A model generated the notes under the pieces. It searched no databases, was not told the origin of the DNA, and saw only the letters and a program-made list of their open reading frames with translations. Position numbers and translations under genes: made by a program. From Neelides folsomi (lineage: Eukaryota; Arthropoda; Collembola; Neelipleona; Neelidae), in contig JAQGBZ010000253.1 of the NCBI GenBank assembly GCA_034687125.1, positions 27,187-91,186 of the forward strand: 64,000 nt of DNA. The letters are read 5' to 3'. Shown here piece after piece: positions 25,801 through 52,150 of this stretch; the stretch's first letter is position 1; each line of letters opens with the position of its first letter.

Positions 25801-28800
25801 GTCTCCACTTTCAACTAAATTATCCAAAATGAAAAGTCAGACAGAGAATCCATTTCACATACATGTATTGATAAGTAGTTGAACGTAGGATGCTTTAAGA
25901 GCTTCTCTCTTCCTATCCGAAAGTCATTTAATCCGATATTTCTTTTACTTCCTACAATGTATACAAAGCACTTACTTTTAGATTAAGATACAAGGTAGAG
26001 AAGCACATGATAGAAATTTTGGCATTGGTTCACTTTTAGGTATTTCATCTATTCTATATGAGTAAAATGGGTTGGTTCTTGGTTTTTATTTTTCTACGCT
26101 CACTACTGGACGTGATTTCGATTACAAATTATGATGTGGATGAACATTGAAACACGCGTTGTAGCAAATAACCCTCAATCAAGACTCTTGATTTTGAGAG
26201 AAAATAAGTATTGTTGGTAAGTATCTGCTCCTTGTATGTAATATACAGATCGTAGTTGTATACTGCGTGCGTGTGGAGCTGAAAGAAACCTCCCTTAAAA
26301 TCATCTCTGCTCTCTAATTCTTTAAATGTAAAAAATGATGGGGACGCGGCGGTGTTAATGTAAAGTTGATTGAAAACGTTGATGGAGAAACTGAGGAAGT
26401 TGATGGTGAGAAGTTTAAGTTCAATTATGCACATGAGAGTTTGAGGATGGGTCGTCTTTGATGTGAAATCATCATCACTCTTCTTGACAAACTTTCTGTT
26501 GACTCAACTTCTACCCAGATCCGCATCTAAGCCCAAAGTACACAACTCGCCTCTCTCTTGGAGGATTTATTTTAAAATAAGGAAAGCTGTGTAAGTGAAA
26601 CAGACCCAAATGTCTGATTGATTAATTTAATTGCCTTTTCTTCTCCAGGCTCTCAAGAATCTTCATTTCCGCCCGTGAAAGATAAAAAGTTTCTTGTTGA
26701 AGAAGTTCCTAATCCACAAAGTCTTTGTAACTTTCCGCGATTTCGGATTTGTTATAATATAAGAATTCCCCCATCTCCGTCAGAACGTGAAATGTTGAGC
26801 TGATGAAAGTCTCTTCATTAGAATTGCGCTCGTGAATCAACAAGTTTATTAAACAAGCATGTTTGAATCTTATGGGTTTATATGAGAGATTGGGACTTGG
26901 ATGGATGTCTGGGTGTCGAGACTGAGTTCTCCATCGATGTGTGTGGTGTTATGGAAATGGAGCTATCTCCACTCCCACTCCGAGTTCCTCCGTATCGTAA
27001 ATATGGAAATCGGGCACATTTCTCCCAACCTCGTCACCGCAAACAACTCCTCGCTTTCTCAACCAATGGACGTTTATTATAGAAGTGAATATTTATGAAT
27101 TACTTAATCAATCCTTTTCCTTTGTTTTCTACCTCGCTCTCATTTAATATTTAATATGCTGGATTATCTCATTTGCATTTTACAGGATTCATTTAGGGAA
27201 CATCTCGCATTTGACAATCTTGATCAATTTCGATGAGGGCCGCATACGTGGAAGTATTTGTATGATAAACCAGAATTGATTTAATATAAATTTCTGGAAC
27301 CTTGGAGGAGAACCTTTTCCCATTTGCTGGTCGCGATCATTAGTTAATGAAGGTGGAGAGTTAAAAGTTGGTCGTCCCAGGATGGATGTAAATAGGGGTG
27401 TTACGTGGAGCGATCTTGAGAGTGCATTATAGATGTAACGAAGTAATTCCCTGTATAATTTGCCCTTTCTCGTCCCCATTGTTTCCCGAGTCTGCACATT
27501 CAAATGTCAAGCCGCTTCTATTGGCACTTCTTAATTTGCCGTGGGATGAGAGTCGAGCTCAAGTTTGGAATTTGCTAAATAAATTATTTATTTCCCCCAT
27601 CCTCAGCCCATGTAACCGTAAAGTAATTAAAGTAGTCGAAGTCAGTATACAAAATTAATTAGGCGCCTCCCCACAACTGACATCTAATGCATGTCCCGCC
27701 ATTACACCCATGAATCTCAAAATCCCAAATTCCTCTTCGGAACTCATCCAATTCACACGGGAGACTCAAATGCCTAGGTCCGTCCAACCAAATGACGCGC
27801 TTTCACCTGGATCTCTACAAACAATGGTAATTGAATAGCATCATTTAATCCAATCCCATTTCATCATAGATTCGATGCATTGAACCATTAAATAACATTT
27901 TCTTAAAACTAATATTCTATTACATAGTCTTCAATTCCAATCTGGTTCCATCAGATTCATGTTAAAAGCCCAGAATTGCTTTATGTGGATTTTTATATGC
28001 ATGCTTAATAGTTCATTCAAACCGAGGACATAATATTTACTCGGCGTCTCAATTTACTCAAATCATTTTTTATAATAAATTAAGGCATTTGAAATTTCTT
28101 GCTCATGTATGTAATCCAATGTAATTATATGAAAATTATGTGGAAATTAAACATTTAACATCGATGTAATTATCAACACGAATTATTGATTTTCTGGATT
28201 GTTAAACTAATCGTAGGGAAGTGACTTTCCAATGTAGGTTCAGGAGACAAGAGGGACTCTGGTGAGAAGGAGAGGTGTACGTGTGTATGGTCGGATAATT
28301 AATAATTAGACGTGTAGTAGGAGTAATTATACATTCCGCTTCTCTCCCTCCCAATTTCGTGTTTGGGGGCTCGCGTGAAAGCGGCAGAGAAACTGTGTGG
28401 GTGTTCGGAGCCAATTAATCTTATATTGCCATATAAAATCCAACTTTGGATTTCACTCACTATATAAATATATCCTCTTCAAACACCCTTCTGAATTCCT
28501 CTTAAAAGCTCGGTTCATCCGCGAGTAATAAAAAGTAAAAAAGACTCGCCGAATCTCTCGTTCCAGAAAAATGTTTAACCTTTGACTCTCCTTACAATGT
28601 GAAATACAATATGGAGCAGAGAAAGAATTTAAAAGAGGGGGAAATAATTAAACATTAATTTTCATTAATAATGAAGTTTGTGAACAAAGAAAAAGTTCAT
28701 TTGTGAAAAAATCTCTATTAATTCATGTTGTGAAATCAGAGGAAAAGAGATCTCAAACGAGGATGTGTTGAATTGAAGAATCAATAAAGTTTTCACTCCA

Positions 28801-31800
28801 CAATTCAATTATATTTACACATAAATCCATGTGTAGATTTAAGGTGAAGCGAAGTATGAGGTAAGAGGAGTTTGGGAAAACTTTCCCCAAACTCATACAT
28901 TCCACTATATGAAAATGTTTGTAAACCATACGAGGTGGATCTCGAAGGACGCTCCGTAAATTCTTTTTTGCATAAGTAAAAGGTTTATATGAAAGCGAAG
29001 GGTTTGTATTTGGATGTATGGATGCGGTGCTAATCCATATGAGCATTTTCACTCCGAAGACGTCGGGTGGAGGGAAGTTACAAGAAGCATGATGAGGACG
29101 AATTGATATGTTTCCAACGCATGAAACAAGGAAACTTTTACCAAGTTTAAGTTCATATTAAGTACATACAATTCGAACTGTATATATATATGTATGTATC
29201 TGTTGGTATGAATATATACACTCTAAATATTTATACATACCATTTACAAACATAGTATAGGAAATATAGTAGTTTTCTCCGATACTTTCTAAATTCCATT
29301 TCCCAGCCATTTTGCTTCACTTGGCAAGGAAAAACAGAGGGAATTGATATGTTAAACTCTCAATTCAACTCGCTACACACTTCGTCTCTCATCGTCTCAT
29401 CCAAAGTTCATCTAAATAAGTATCCGACATCTTTCAAAACTTCTTTCCCAACGCGTCACTTCTCCCAATAATCACTGATGCAATTTATAAATTCATGCGA
29501 AATGAATCTGCACGTATTATAATAGTACATTTATGAACCAGGTATGTAATATGATATTATAAAATATTTTAAATTTAGTATATTAGTATTAAGCATTAAC
29601 TTCCAATTAAACAATGAATTAAGGCTAATAAAAATGCATACATATACCATTGTACTTATACACTATGAATTCACGCCACATTAAAATGTTATAAGAAACG
29701 TTGAAATGAATTATGACAAGAGCAAATGTTTACAATGTACAAATGAATCTTAATGTTAATGAATTCCAAAGATGGGAAAAAGATGAAGTTGGGAATCGAT
29801 ATTTATGAGGCCATTAAATTGGATAATGAGAATTAATAAACGAGGGAAAAGTTTCAAATTCATTTATTTTATAAATAACATGGATAATCATAAGCCTTCC
29901 AAATACCCTACAAATGATATGATATATATTTATTTCAACGCAGTTTAATTCACCAACTTTGCAGAATCATAATATATCATAAGTATAATAGAGTTGAACT
30001 TACAATTATGTAGTGAATAAATATGATAGATTTATTTAATACGGAGAGACGAAAAAAGCTCCATGGCATGCTCTAAGAGATAAAAAAATTCTTCCACTTT
30101 ACGACTTTTTTACGCTTCCTAATTTTCTCCTTTAGGTAATAAAAGATTATAAATGTAAAATTTGAGTCTTCGGCGAGAGAGAAATCCCCTCACCTCAGCC
30201 CGCTCGGCACTCCCCGGGTTCTAACAATTACGACTCTCTCAACAACTCCGACTTCATTCTCATAAACTCAAAATTCAGAAGGGAAGAAGAGGGAAAGTAT
30301 AAAAAAGTGGTAAACTTCATTTTATCCGCACCCTCCGCCCAAAAATTCTTAATACGAAGGAGAAAAGGCATAAAAAGGGGATTTTGAGGGATTTTAATAC
30401 AAAAGAATTAAGTAACGTTTTCTCTCAAAGCGATGTCATTTCCTTCAAATCATAAGTATATATAAAATAGTGCTCATCGTCAAAGATGAAATAAATTCCT
30501 TCAAATGGAAGGAATCGAACAAATCCTCAAAGGACAAAAAATAATTGTAGAAAATGCATATAAGATTTTTCTAAATATAATAATACACTCAAACATCTTC
30601 TACTGCCATGTAATAATATAGGAAACAAGTAGGACATTTAATACACATGCTATATTTATTTAGTCATATACTTATACATATATCATAATCCAACAGTGCA
30701 CGTAGTTTAACTATAAAGGAAACTTAATAATGAGAATTGTACAAAGGAGACTCGTGTATTGAAATAATTATAATTATGATTGAATATTCCTAGTAATAAT
30801 ACCTTGTAAAATATCCTAACGAACTCGTTTCTTCCCTTTACTCCTTATTATTATAATCTACGACTATCCGCGAGTATTCTTTTCTCTTTTTTTATCATCT
30901 TGGATGGAAATCCAATCGTAGCTAAATATACGCATTTCGTTCGATCATCATTAGAAGGATTCTTCCTCGTTACTCCCTTCACGATTCAACCCAGTAATTA
31001 GATAATCCCAATATTCTCTTACAAATAATAATAATAATCAAGTGAAATTCTTTGTAAATGGACTTTTAATAATATCCTCTCCAAGGAACTAAGGTCGTTT
31101 CATCCCATATTACAGAAGACAAACCAGGAGGTTCCTCCACAACTCCTCTTTCGTTAACTTCAAACCCTTCAAATCCTTATTAGTATACATCTATGCTTAA
31201 ACAAAAAAGTAATATTATATTTATAAGAAACAACATTTATGAAATTAAGATTAAAAGGAAAAAAGATTATGATTCGTTTACATTACAAAAGGCTCTTAAC
31301 GATTAGATTAGGCATTGATTATTTCTTAAATTAACATAATAAATTAGAGTTATATGAAATATTCTTAAATGGCGCTTTCCTTCATTGCCTACAGCATAAA
31401 GAGCGTGAGTTGGATGCAAGTTATATAATAGACATATTGAGTTATTCGACTAAATAATTGTTAATTATGAACAAATACAAAGTAACATTTAAATTTATGT
31501 TAGTGGTAGCTAAAAACTATTCGGTTCGCTCATCATTGTATTAAGCGTCGAGATTCAATTGTTCATATCGAGGCTGTATTACGCGATTCTTTGATAATTT
31601 AAACCCGCTTTGATACAAATAGTTTATAAAGCAAACTAAAGTACTATTACGCTTTGTAATATAAAGTCTTACTTGCACTGCACTACGCAAATTAATTAAT
31701 TAATAAAATATTTATAAACAAATAACCTTAGTAAAATACTTTTATAAGAGTATCAATATGAGAATTAAGCTATTAAAATGCATAAGTGAAATACAAATCT

Positions 31801-32646
31801 TTGAATGTGAGAGTGAGTATATTAATAAACGTAATAAGTACCAACTATAGTTTTGTATTCAATAAAGTTATTTTTGTTAGTCGATCATTTAAATTAATCA
31901 ATACGTTAATTCTTTGTATATAATAATACCTAAAATAAGAATAATACGAAATTGGCATAGTATGCTGATAAATTAATGTAACGACGTGTTTAAAAGCTTC
32001 AATGAAATTCACAAATACTTCAACTAATCCACTCCAATATAGCTCGTTTAGAACAAATCATAAAATTACATTAAATTCAATTTAAAAAGAGACAGTTGAT
32101 TAAAAACTTTGATGTAAAACCATTACAATGAAAAAAAATACTTAATTATCAAAAAAGCTTTAAGAATTAAAATGTATTAGTATAGAAAGTCTTATAAATA
32201 TTTCCTCATTACTCCGCCCTTGGAACATATTTCGTATATTTGATACGCTCATAAAATTGTAACTAGATATTTGCGTGGATATTTGAATGACATTTATGAG
32301 TAATTTTTAGTAATATAAATACTAAACATGCAAACAAGTGTTTACATGTTATAGAGTATATATCGGTCGTTTTCTTCTATGAATTCTATGTAAGTATATT
32401 CCTTCTTTTAGAATTGTAAATATTAGTTTGTATAAATAAAATTGAATTTTTCAATCAATCCATCTCTCTTTGACCTCCCCAATTTAACTTTAAAATTTAT
32501 CAATAGAACAATGGCTTGTGTTAATGATAGTTGAGTACCGCAGTCGAAGTTTTAAATCCGCTCCATCAGCATATTATAAGTCATTTAAAAAATGCGTTCA
32601 AACAAGTAAATGATAAGTTGTCGAATTGAAAATACAAATTCCTATC
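22872..32646. other. AT-rich gene desert of 9.8 kb
   Basis: It lies between the SMPDL3-like stop codon and the last NF1 codon. The DNA is mostly AT-rich, especially 23.2-25.7 kb and 29.1-32.6 kb, with low-complexity tracts and short direct repeats. Open frames of about 100 codons on the minus strand (26129-26434 and 28753-29052) have no family resemblance and no coding-like codon pattern. The two flanking genes converge here, so both 3' UTRs must lie at its ends. Confidence 0.75.
23578..23659. repeat. 35-bp tandem duplication
   Basis: Two consecutive 35-base copies (23578-23612 and 23613-23647) differ at two positions. Both carry TTGGATGTCAT in the middle, and a 12-base partial third copy ends the run. 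It sits in AT-rich intergenic DNA. Confidence 0.85.
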
Positions 32647-47801
<15,155 letters not shown>

Positions 47802-48652
47802 AATGTCTAATATTTCTCCTCATCGTCGAGGCCGAGAAGGCGGCCGGATGGTCTTGCTCACTCCGAACCTCACCCACGCTCACGTCCGCCCACACGGGAT
47901 CCACGTCCCGCCGTAGAACCCTGTCCCACACATAAACTCTCTCGATCCCGTCGACAGCAGTATGGATTCTTCCCGCTCCCACCCCTACGCCTCCCTCCCT
48001 CACGGATGCTCCCACGGGGAGATGAATGGGAAGATCCACATTGCTGCGCAGTTATCATTTACAGGTGGCACCCAGCACCAAGCCCCACACACTCCCTAAA
48101 TGACTCCCCAATTAATTCCAATTTACACCCATGAGGTCGAATGTTCAAAATAGGTCATTCGATGCAGGCAGAACTGCAATGTTTACAAAAAGAGGAAATT
48201 TAATATGCCTAGGAAAGCCATAGAAAAGATGTGGGAAGTCATTGAAAGGAGTCGTGAAATCGATATTCCATTCATGCTTTCCTTCGAGGCTTCGACTCTC
48301 CTTTCAACCCGCGCAGGAGGATCATCAAATGGAACAATAATCTCGTTCCTTTAATTCTAATTCCTTGTTCTGATTCCTTTTCTTTTCATTATGATTGAAA
48401 TTGCTTAAAATACAGATTTTTAGAACATCGAGCTCTAAGAATATATGGAAAAGATAATAGGACTGGATGGATTTCCAATTCATGTCTTTACTTTGTTCGC
48501 ATTTCAGATATTTTAAAGGTGCAGGGAGGCTAAAATCTGAAAGTTCTACGCGCTTGAAACTTCTCATTGAAATTGGAAAGACGAAAAGAAAGCCGATCCG
48601 AAAAGCTTCATTTCTTGCCGGGCAACTTTCGTTTTAATTATCAATTTACAAA
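47802..48652. promoter_or_regulatory. Divergent promoter region of NF1 and LSM7
   Basis: 851 bases separate the outermost NF1 ATG (minus strand) from the LSM7 ATG (plus strand). The NF1-proximal part (47.7-48.05 kb) is GC-rich, as a 5' UTR or promoter might be; the LSM7-proximal part is AT-richer. No coding exon is supportable. The exact start sites cannot be placed from sequence alone. Confidence 0.6.
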
Positions 48653-49084
48653 ATGGCATCGGGAGATGGAAAGGACCGAAAAAAGAAAGAGTCCATCGTT
48701 GACCTTTCGAGGTACATCGAGAAACAAATCCGGGTCAAGTTCTCTGGAGGCAGAGAGGCTTCAGGGGTCCTCAAAGGCTTCGACCCTCTCCTCAATCTCG
48801 TGTTGGATGATACTGTTGAATATCTCAGAGGTAATTAAACCAAAAAGCAATAATAATTTATAATTTCCCAATTTACAATATATAATTGAGTGTAGACAAG
48901 TATATTAAATTTACTAATAATAATGCTCATTATTTATACAGATCCGGATGATCCAATGAAGCTGACAGATGACCGTCGTTCTCTTGGTCTTGTCGTATGT
49001 CGAGGAACATCCGTCGTTCTAATCTGCCCTGCGGATGGAATGGAGCAAATAACAAATCCTTTCCTGAGTCAAGAACAAGATTAA
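48653..49084 (+). CDS. LSM7: U6 snRNA-associated Sm-like protein LSm7
   Basis: Two exons, 48653-48830 and 48942-49084, with the junction in phase 1; 106 residues against 103 in human. LSm7 is a subunit of the LSm2-8 ring that binds the U6 snRNA 3' end in the nucleus, and of the LSm1-7 ring that promotes decapping and decay of mRNA in the cytoplasm. The Sm1 motif is visible at about residues 25-60 (IRVKFSGGREASGVLKGFD, then LNLVLDD), and the Sm2 motif in exon 2 (LGLVVCRGTSVVLICP). The N-terminus has the family's charged KDRKKKES stretch. Divergent from NF1 and convergent with CCT6. Confidence 0.97.
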
Positions 49085-49676
49085 AATTTTGTATTCACTA
49101 AACAATTTAATATAATTTATAATTATATATGTTATCTACGATTTCCATTGTTCAACCTTTTTCTTTATAATTCTTTCAAAAATTATCAAGTTATAATTTT
49201 TACTCTCAGCCTTTGCATCCCCCGCAATACAGAAATAAGATGCGCTGTGTTACATTTACATATGTACTTTAAAAATGAGAAAATAAATATGACATGACAA
49301 TTGAAGAAGCATTTTAATACTTTATTAATAAAGTTCACCAGATTTTTAATCTTATATAAATGGTAAATATTCATATATATAATTTTTTGATACGTAGATA
49401 GTATTCATTAATAATGGTAAAACAATTGAATTTAAAGACTTACGAGACAAGGAATTTGGATTGGAAGTGTATAAAATGACAATAACATTCGGATCAAATC
49501 TTAACATGTAATAAAGAAAGTCGTAACAAAAATTAGCGTCTCAGTTAATACATATATATCTAATGTTTTAAACTAGGGTTGACAAATCATGGGGAGTTTA
49601 GGAATATTAAATAATTAATTAAGAAAAGGGGAAAGTAAGAAGATGGTTGTTTATGTAAGATTCGAGTAACAAGCGT
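49085..49676. other. Convergent 3' region between LSM7 and CCT6
   Basis: AT-rich spacer holding the 3' UTRs of both converging genes. A plus-strand AATAAA near 49284 could serve LSM7. Nothing else is recognised. Confidence 0.6.
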
Positions 49677-51550
49677 TCATCCTTTAAGGGAAGAAAGTCC
49701 AGCCCTCATGATTTCATCGGTTAAGAGCAGAGTTGATGCAGTGAGAACACTGAAATTTTGATTTTATTTTAAATAACATGTTTTACAATCATTCAAAAAT
49801 AAATCTTAATATAAAAATATTATTTTACTAAACACTTACGCTGCAGCGACCATTTGGACTTTCGCTGTGATTCCATCATAAATCCCCGCTGCCAGAGGAT
49901 CCATCGTCTTTCCAGTGTCGAGGTCAAGCCCAATTGCCTTCGTCATATCCTTAGAATACTTGAGGCTTGCATCTGCAACGACGTCTTCAGCATCCCACCC
50001 TGCATTTGAGAGAAGAGCCTTTGGGATGGAAAGAATGGCCTTCTGGAGAATTTGGATTCCATATGAGGGTCGAAGACCATTTTCCCATTCTCCCATCGGA
50101 AGCTTGGCGAGACGACTGTGAACTGCCAACTCAAAGGCCCCAGCACCAGGAAGAACATAGAATTGATCGTGATACACATTGTTCAGGGCCTTCAACCCGT
50201 CTTTCAACGCGTCCTGAAAATCACAATGAAAACAATGATGATATTTGAAAGAAGGAAATGTTTAGTTTCGATTAGAAATAATTAAACCTTCATCTGAGTA
50301 ATTTGATACTTCGTTGGTCCTTTGAGAAGAATCGTGACACTCTTGGGCTCCTTGCATTCTTCGACAAAGGTATAGGCATTGTCATTGACCACATGCTCGT
50401 AGACAGAGTTCGCCCAGCCAAGACACTCCTTCGAGAGATCCGTGAGGTCGTTCATGGGTTGACCTCCACAAGCCCGCGTGAGCCGCTCCATGTTCCTCCG
50501 CTTTGCACGTCGAAGGGCAATGATGCCTTCTTTAGCAAGAAGGTCAAGACTCAATGGGTCAATTCCTTTTTGGTTCACAAGAAGGAATCCCTCGTCGTTT
50601 TGACAAACCGATCGCTTGAGAGCAATGATGTTCATCACTCGGCCAGTAATGAGATGTCTTTCGGATTGAAGCATACGCTCTCGCTCGCCAGCGTTCTTGT
50701 AAAAGAACCCGGCATTCACTTCCGTCTTCTCATACTCCAAAGACACGTTGCAAGTGAGAATGAAGACATTCGAGAGCTGCTTGGGCATGTCAGGATGACG
50801 ACCGCCATGGTCCATCACAAGTCCCTTGACGAGGCATGAATCATCCACTGACCGATGTTGCATGTCCATGATTTCAACCATATTAAGATCAACGCCCATT
50901 CCACCGGCGTCATCCAAATATGAAAATGCATTAGCGCACATCTAAATAATTAAAATGTTTAATTAACATATTAAGATATTTTTATAAATATATTCAAATA
51001 TTTAATTTAATAATATATTAAAATGTGAAATTACCTCAGCAAGATGATCAGCGATCTTGTGATGAACTTTGGTTCTGATAGCAGACCGAGCCACATCAAT
51101 CATCTTGTCGGATTTCTTGGGCATTGCAACTTTGAGATCGTCAATGACCTTCAGCCCCTCATCCCTCGCGACATTCAACCCATCAACAATCGCCCTTGGA
51201 TGAATCGAAGAAGAAGAAGAGATGAGGTTTTCAGCTTCGAGAAGAATCGCTCCAATCAGGAGCACCGTGCTCGTGGTTCCATCTCCGACCATTTCATCTT
51301 GAGCCGTCGAGACTCGCGCAATGAAGGATGCAATCGGGTGTTGGATTTGCATCTCATGAAGCAAAATGTTCCCATCCTTCGTGATCTTGATGTCACCAGC
51401 ACCAGAGACGAGCATTTTCATTGTCCCCTTGGGTCCCAGGTTCGTCTTCATCACCTCCATGATCCCCTTCGCGGCCGAAGTGCTAATAGCCAGAGCCGCC
51501 GCCGCTTTGGCGTACTCGGCTTTCGGGTTCAATATGTTGATGGCAGCCAT
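49677..51550 (-). CDS. CCT6: T-complex protein 1 subunit zeta (CCT6)
   Basis: Four exons: 51550-51035, 50941-50288, 50213-49840, 49749-49677; 538 residues against 531 in human. It is one of eight subunits of the cytosolic chaperonin CCT/TRiC, which folds actin, tubulin and other proteins using ATP. Group II chaperonin signatures are clear: NLGPKGTMK at 37-45, GDGTTS at 89-94 with the ATPase aspartate D90, then [11 protein letters not shown] and [13 protein letters not shown] in the apical/intermediate region and [10 protein letters not shown] near the C-terminus. Reading exon 3 straight through gives a stop at 49836-49838, but that stop overlaps a perfect donor, GC|GTAAGT. The last exon restores the conserved end ([14 protein letters not shown]). 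A short 5' UTR intron may end about ten bases before the ATG (TTTTTAG at 51557 on the minus strand). Confidence 0.97.
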
Positions 51551-52150
51551 TTCTAACCTAAAAATGAGTCAGAGATATTTTTTGACCTTTGGTTACCTTT
51601 CTTGGACGGAGTTTCTTTACAGGTGCGTTTCCGAAATTCTTTCTGTCTCGTGGAGATTCGAAGAGTCGGCAAGTGAGGAAAGAACGAAGGAGCGCCTCCT
51701 AGAACTTTCTTCTTTCTTTTATCCGCACACCACTTACAGGGGCTGATTGAGACTTTGGCCATCCATTGACTAGAGATTTCCTATCTTCTCACAGTCACCG
51801 AATCACCGTGCCTGATCATCATAGCCCAATGTATGGCTTAAATGTAAAGTGGTAAAGGTGTCAAACGCCGCCTGAAATCTTACAATGACATCGTTGTCAT
51901 ATAATATAAGTTGTACATGAAATGAAATAGAGTTATAGAGTATGGCCTGGCATGGGTTTGAGAGCTCGACTGTTGGCCACCTGTGGTTGGAAATTGTAAA
52001 CCATCCCTGCATGCCATGCTGATCCGGCGACTTCTTCCCCTCACTCACCCAACTCACCCTCTTGCAACCATTCACTTCTCATCGGTCCACGACCACAGCT
52101 GGTCAAAGATCCCCGACAAGTAACAGCACCAAGGACGACAACGCTTGACC
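51551..52150. promoter_or_regulatory. Divergent promoter region of CCT6 and EIF3A
   Basis: 600 bases separate the two ATGs, pointing in opposite directions. Both genes are strongly expressed housekeeping genes in most animals, so a shared promoter region is likely. No coding exon is supported; open frames of up to 90 codons here lack family resemblance. Confidence 0.6.

Noticed and set aside
26129-29052. Minus-strand frames of about 100 codons in the gene desert
   Set aside because: Lengths expected by chance over 10 kb, with no coding texture or homology signal.
49836-50213. CCT6 ending at the first in-frame stop (TAA at 49836)
   Set aside because: It would drop the conserved chaperonin C-terminus; the donor at 49840/49839 and a matching last exon at 49749-49677 restore it.
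50303-50839. Plus-strand frame of 178 codons
   Set aside because: Antisense of the large CCT6 exon; no family resemblance, and the minus strand is unambiguously coding.
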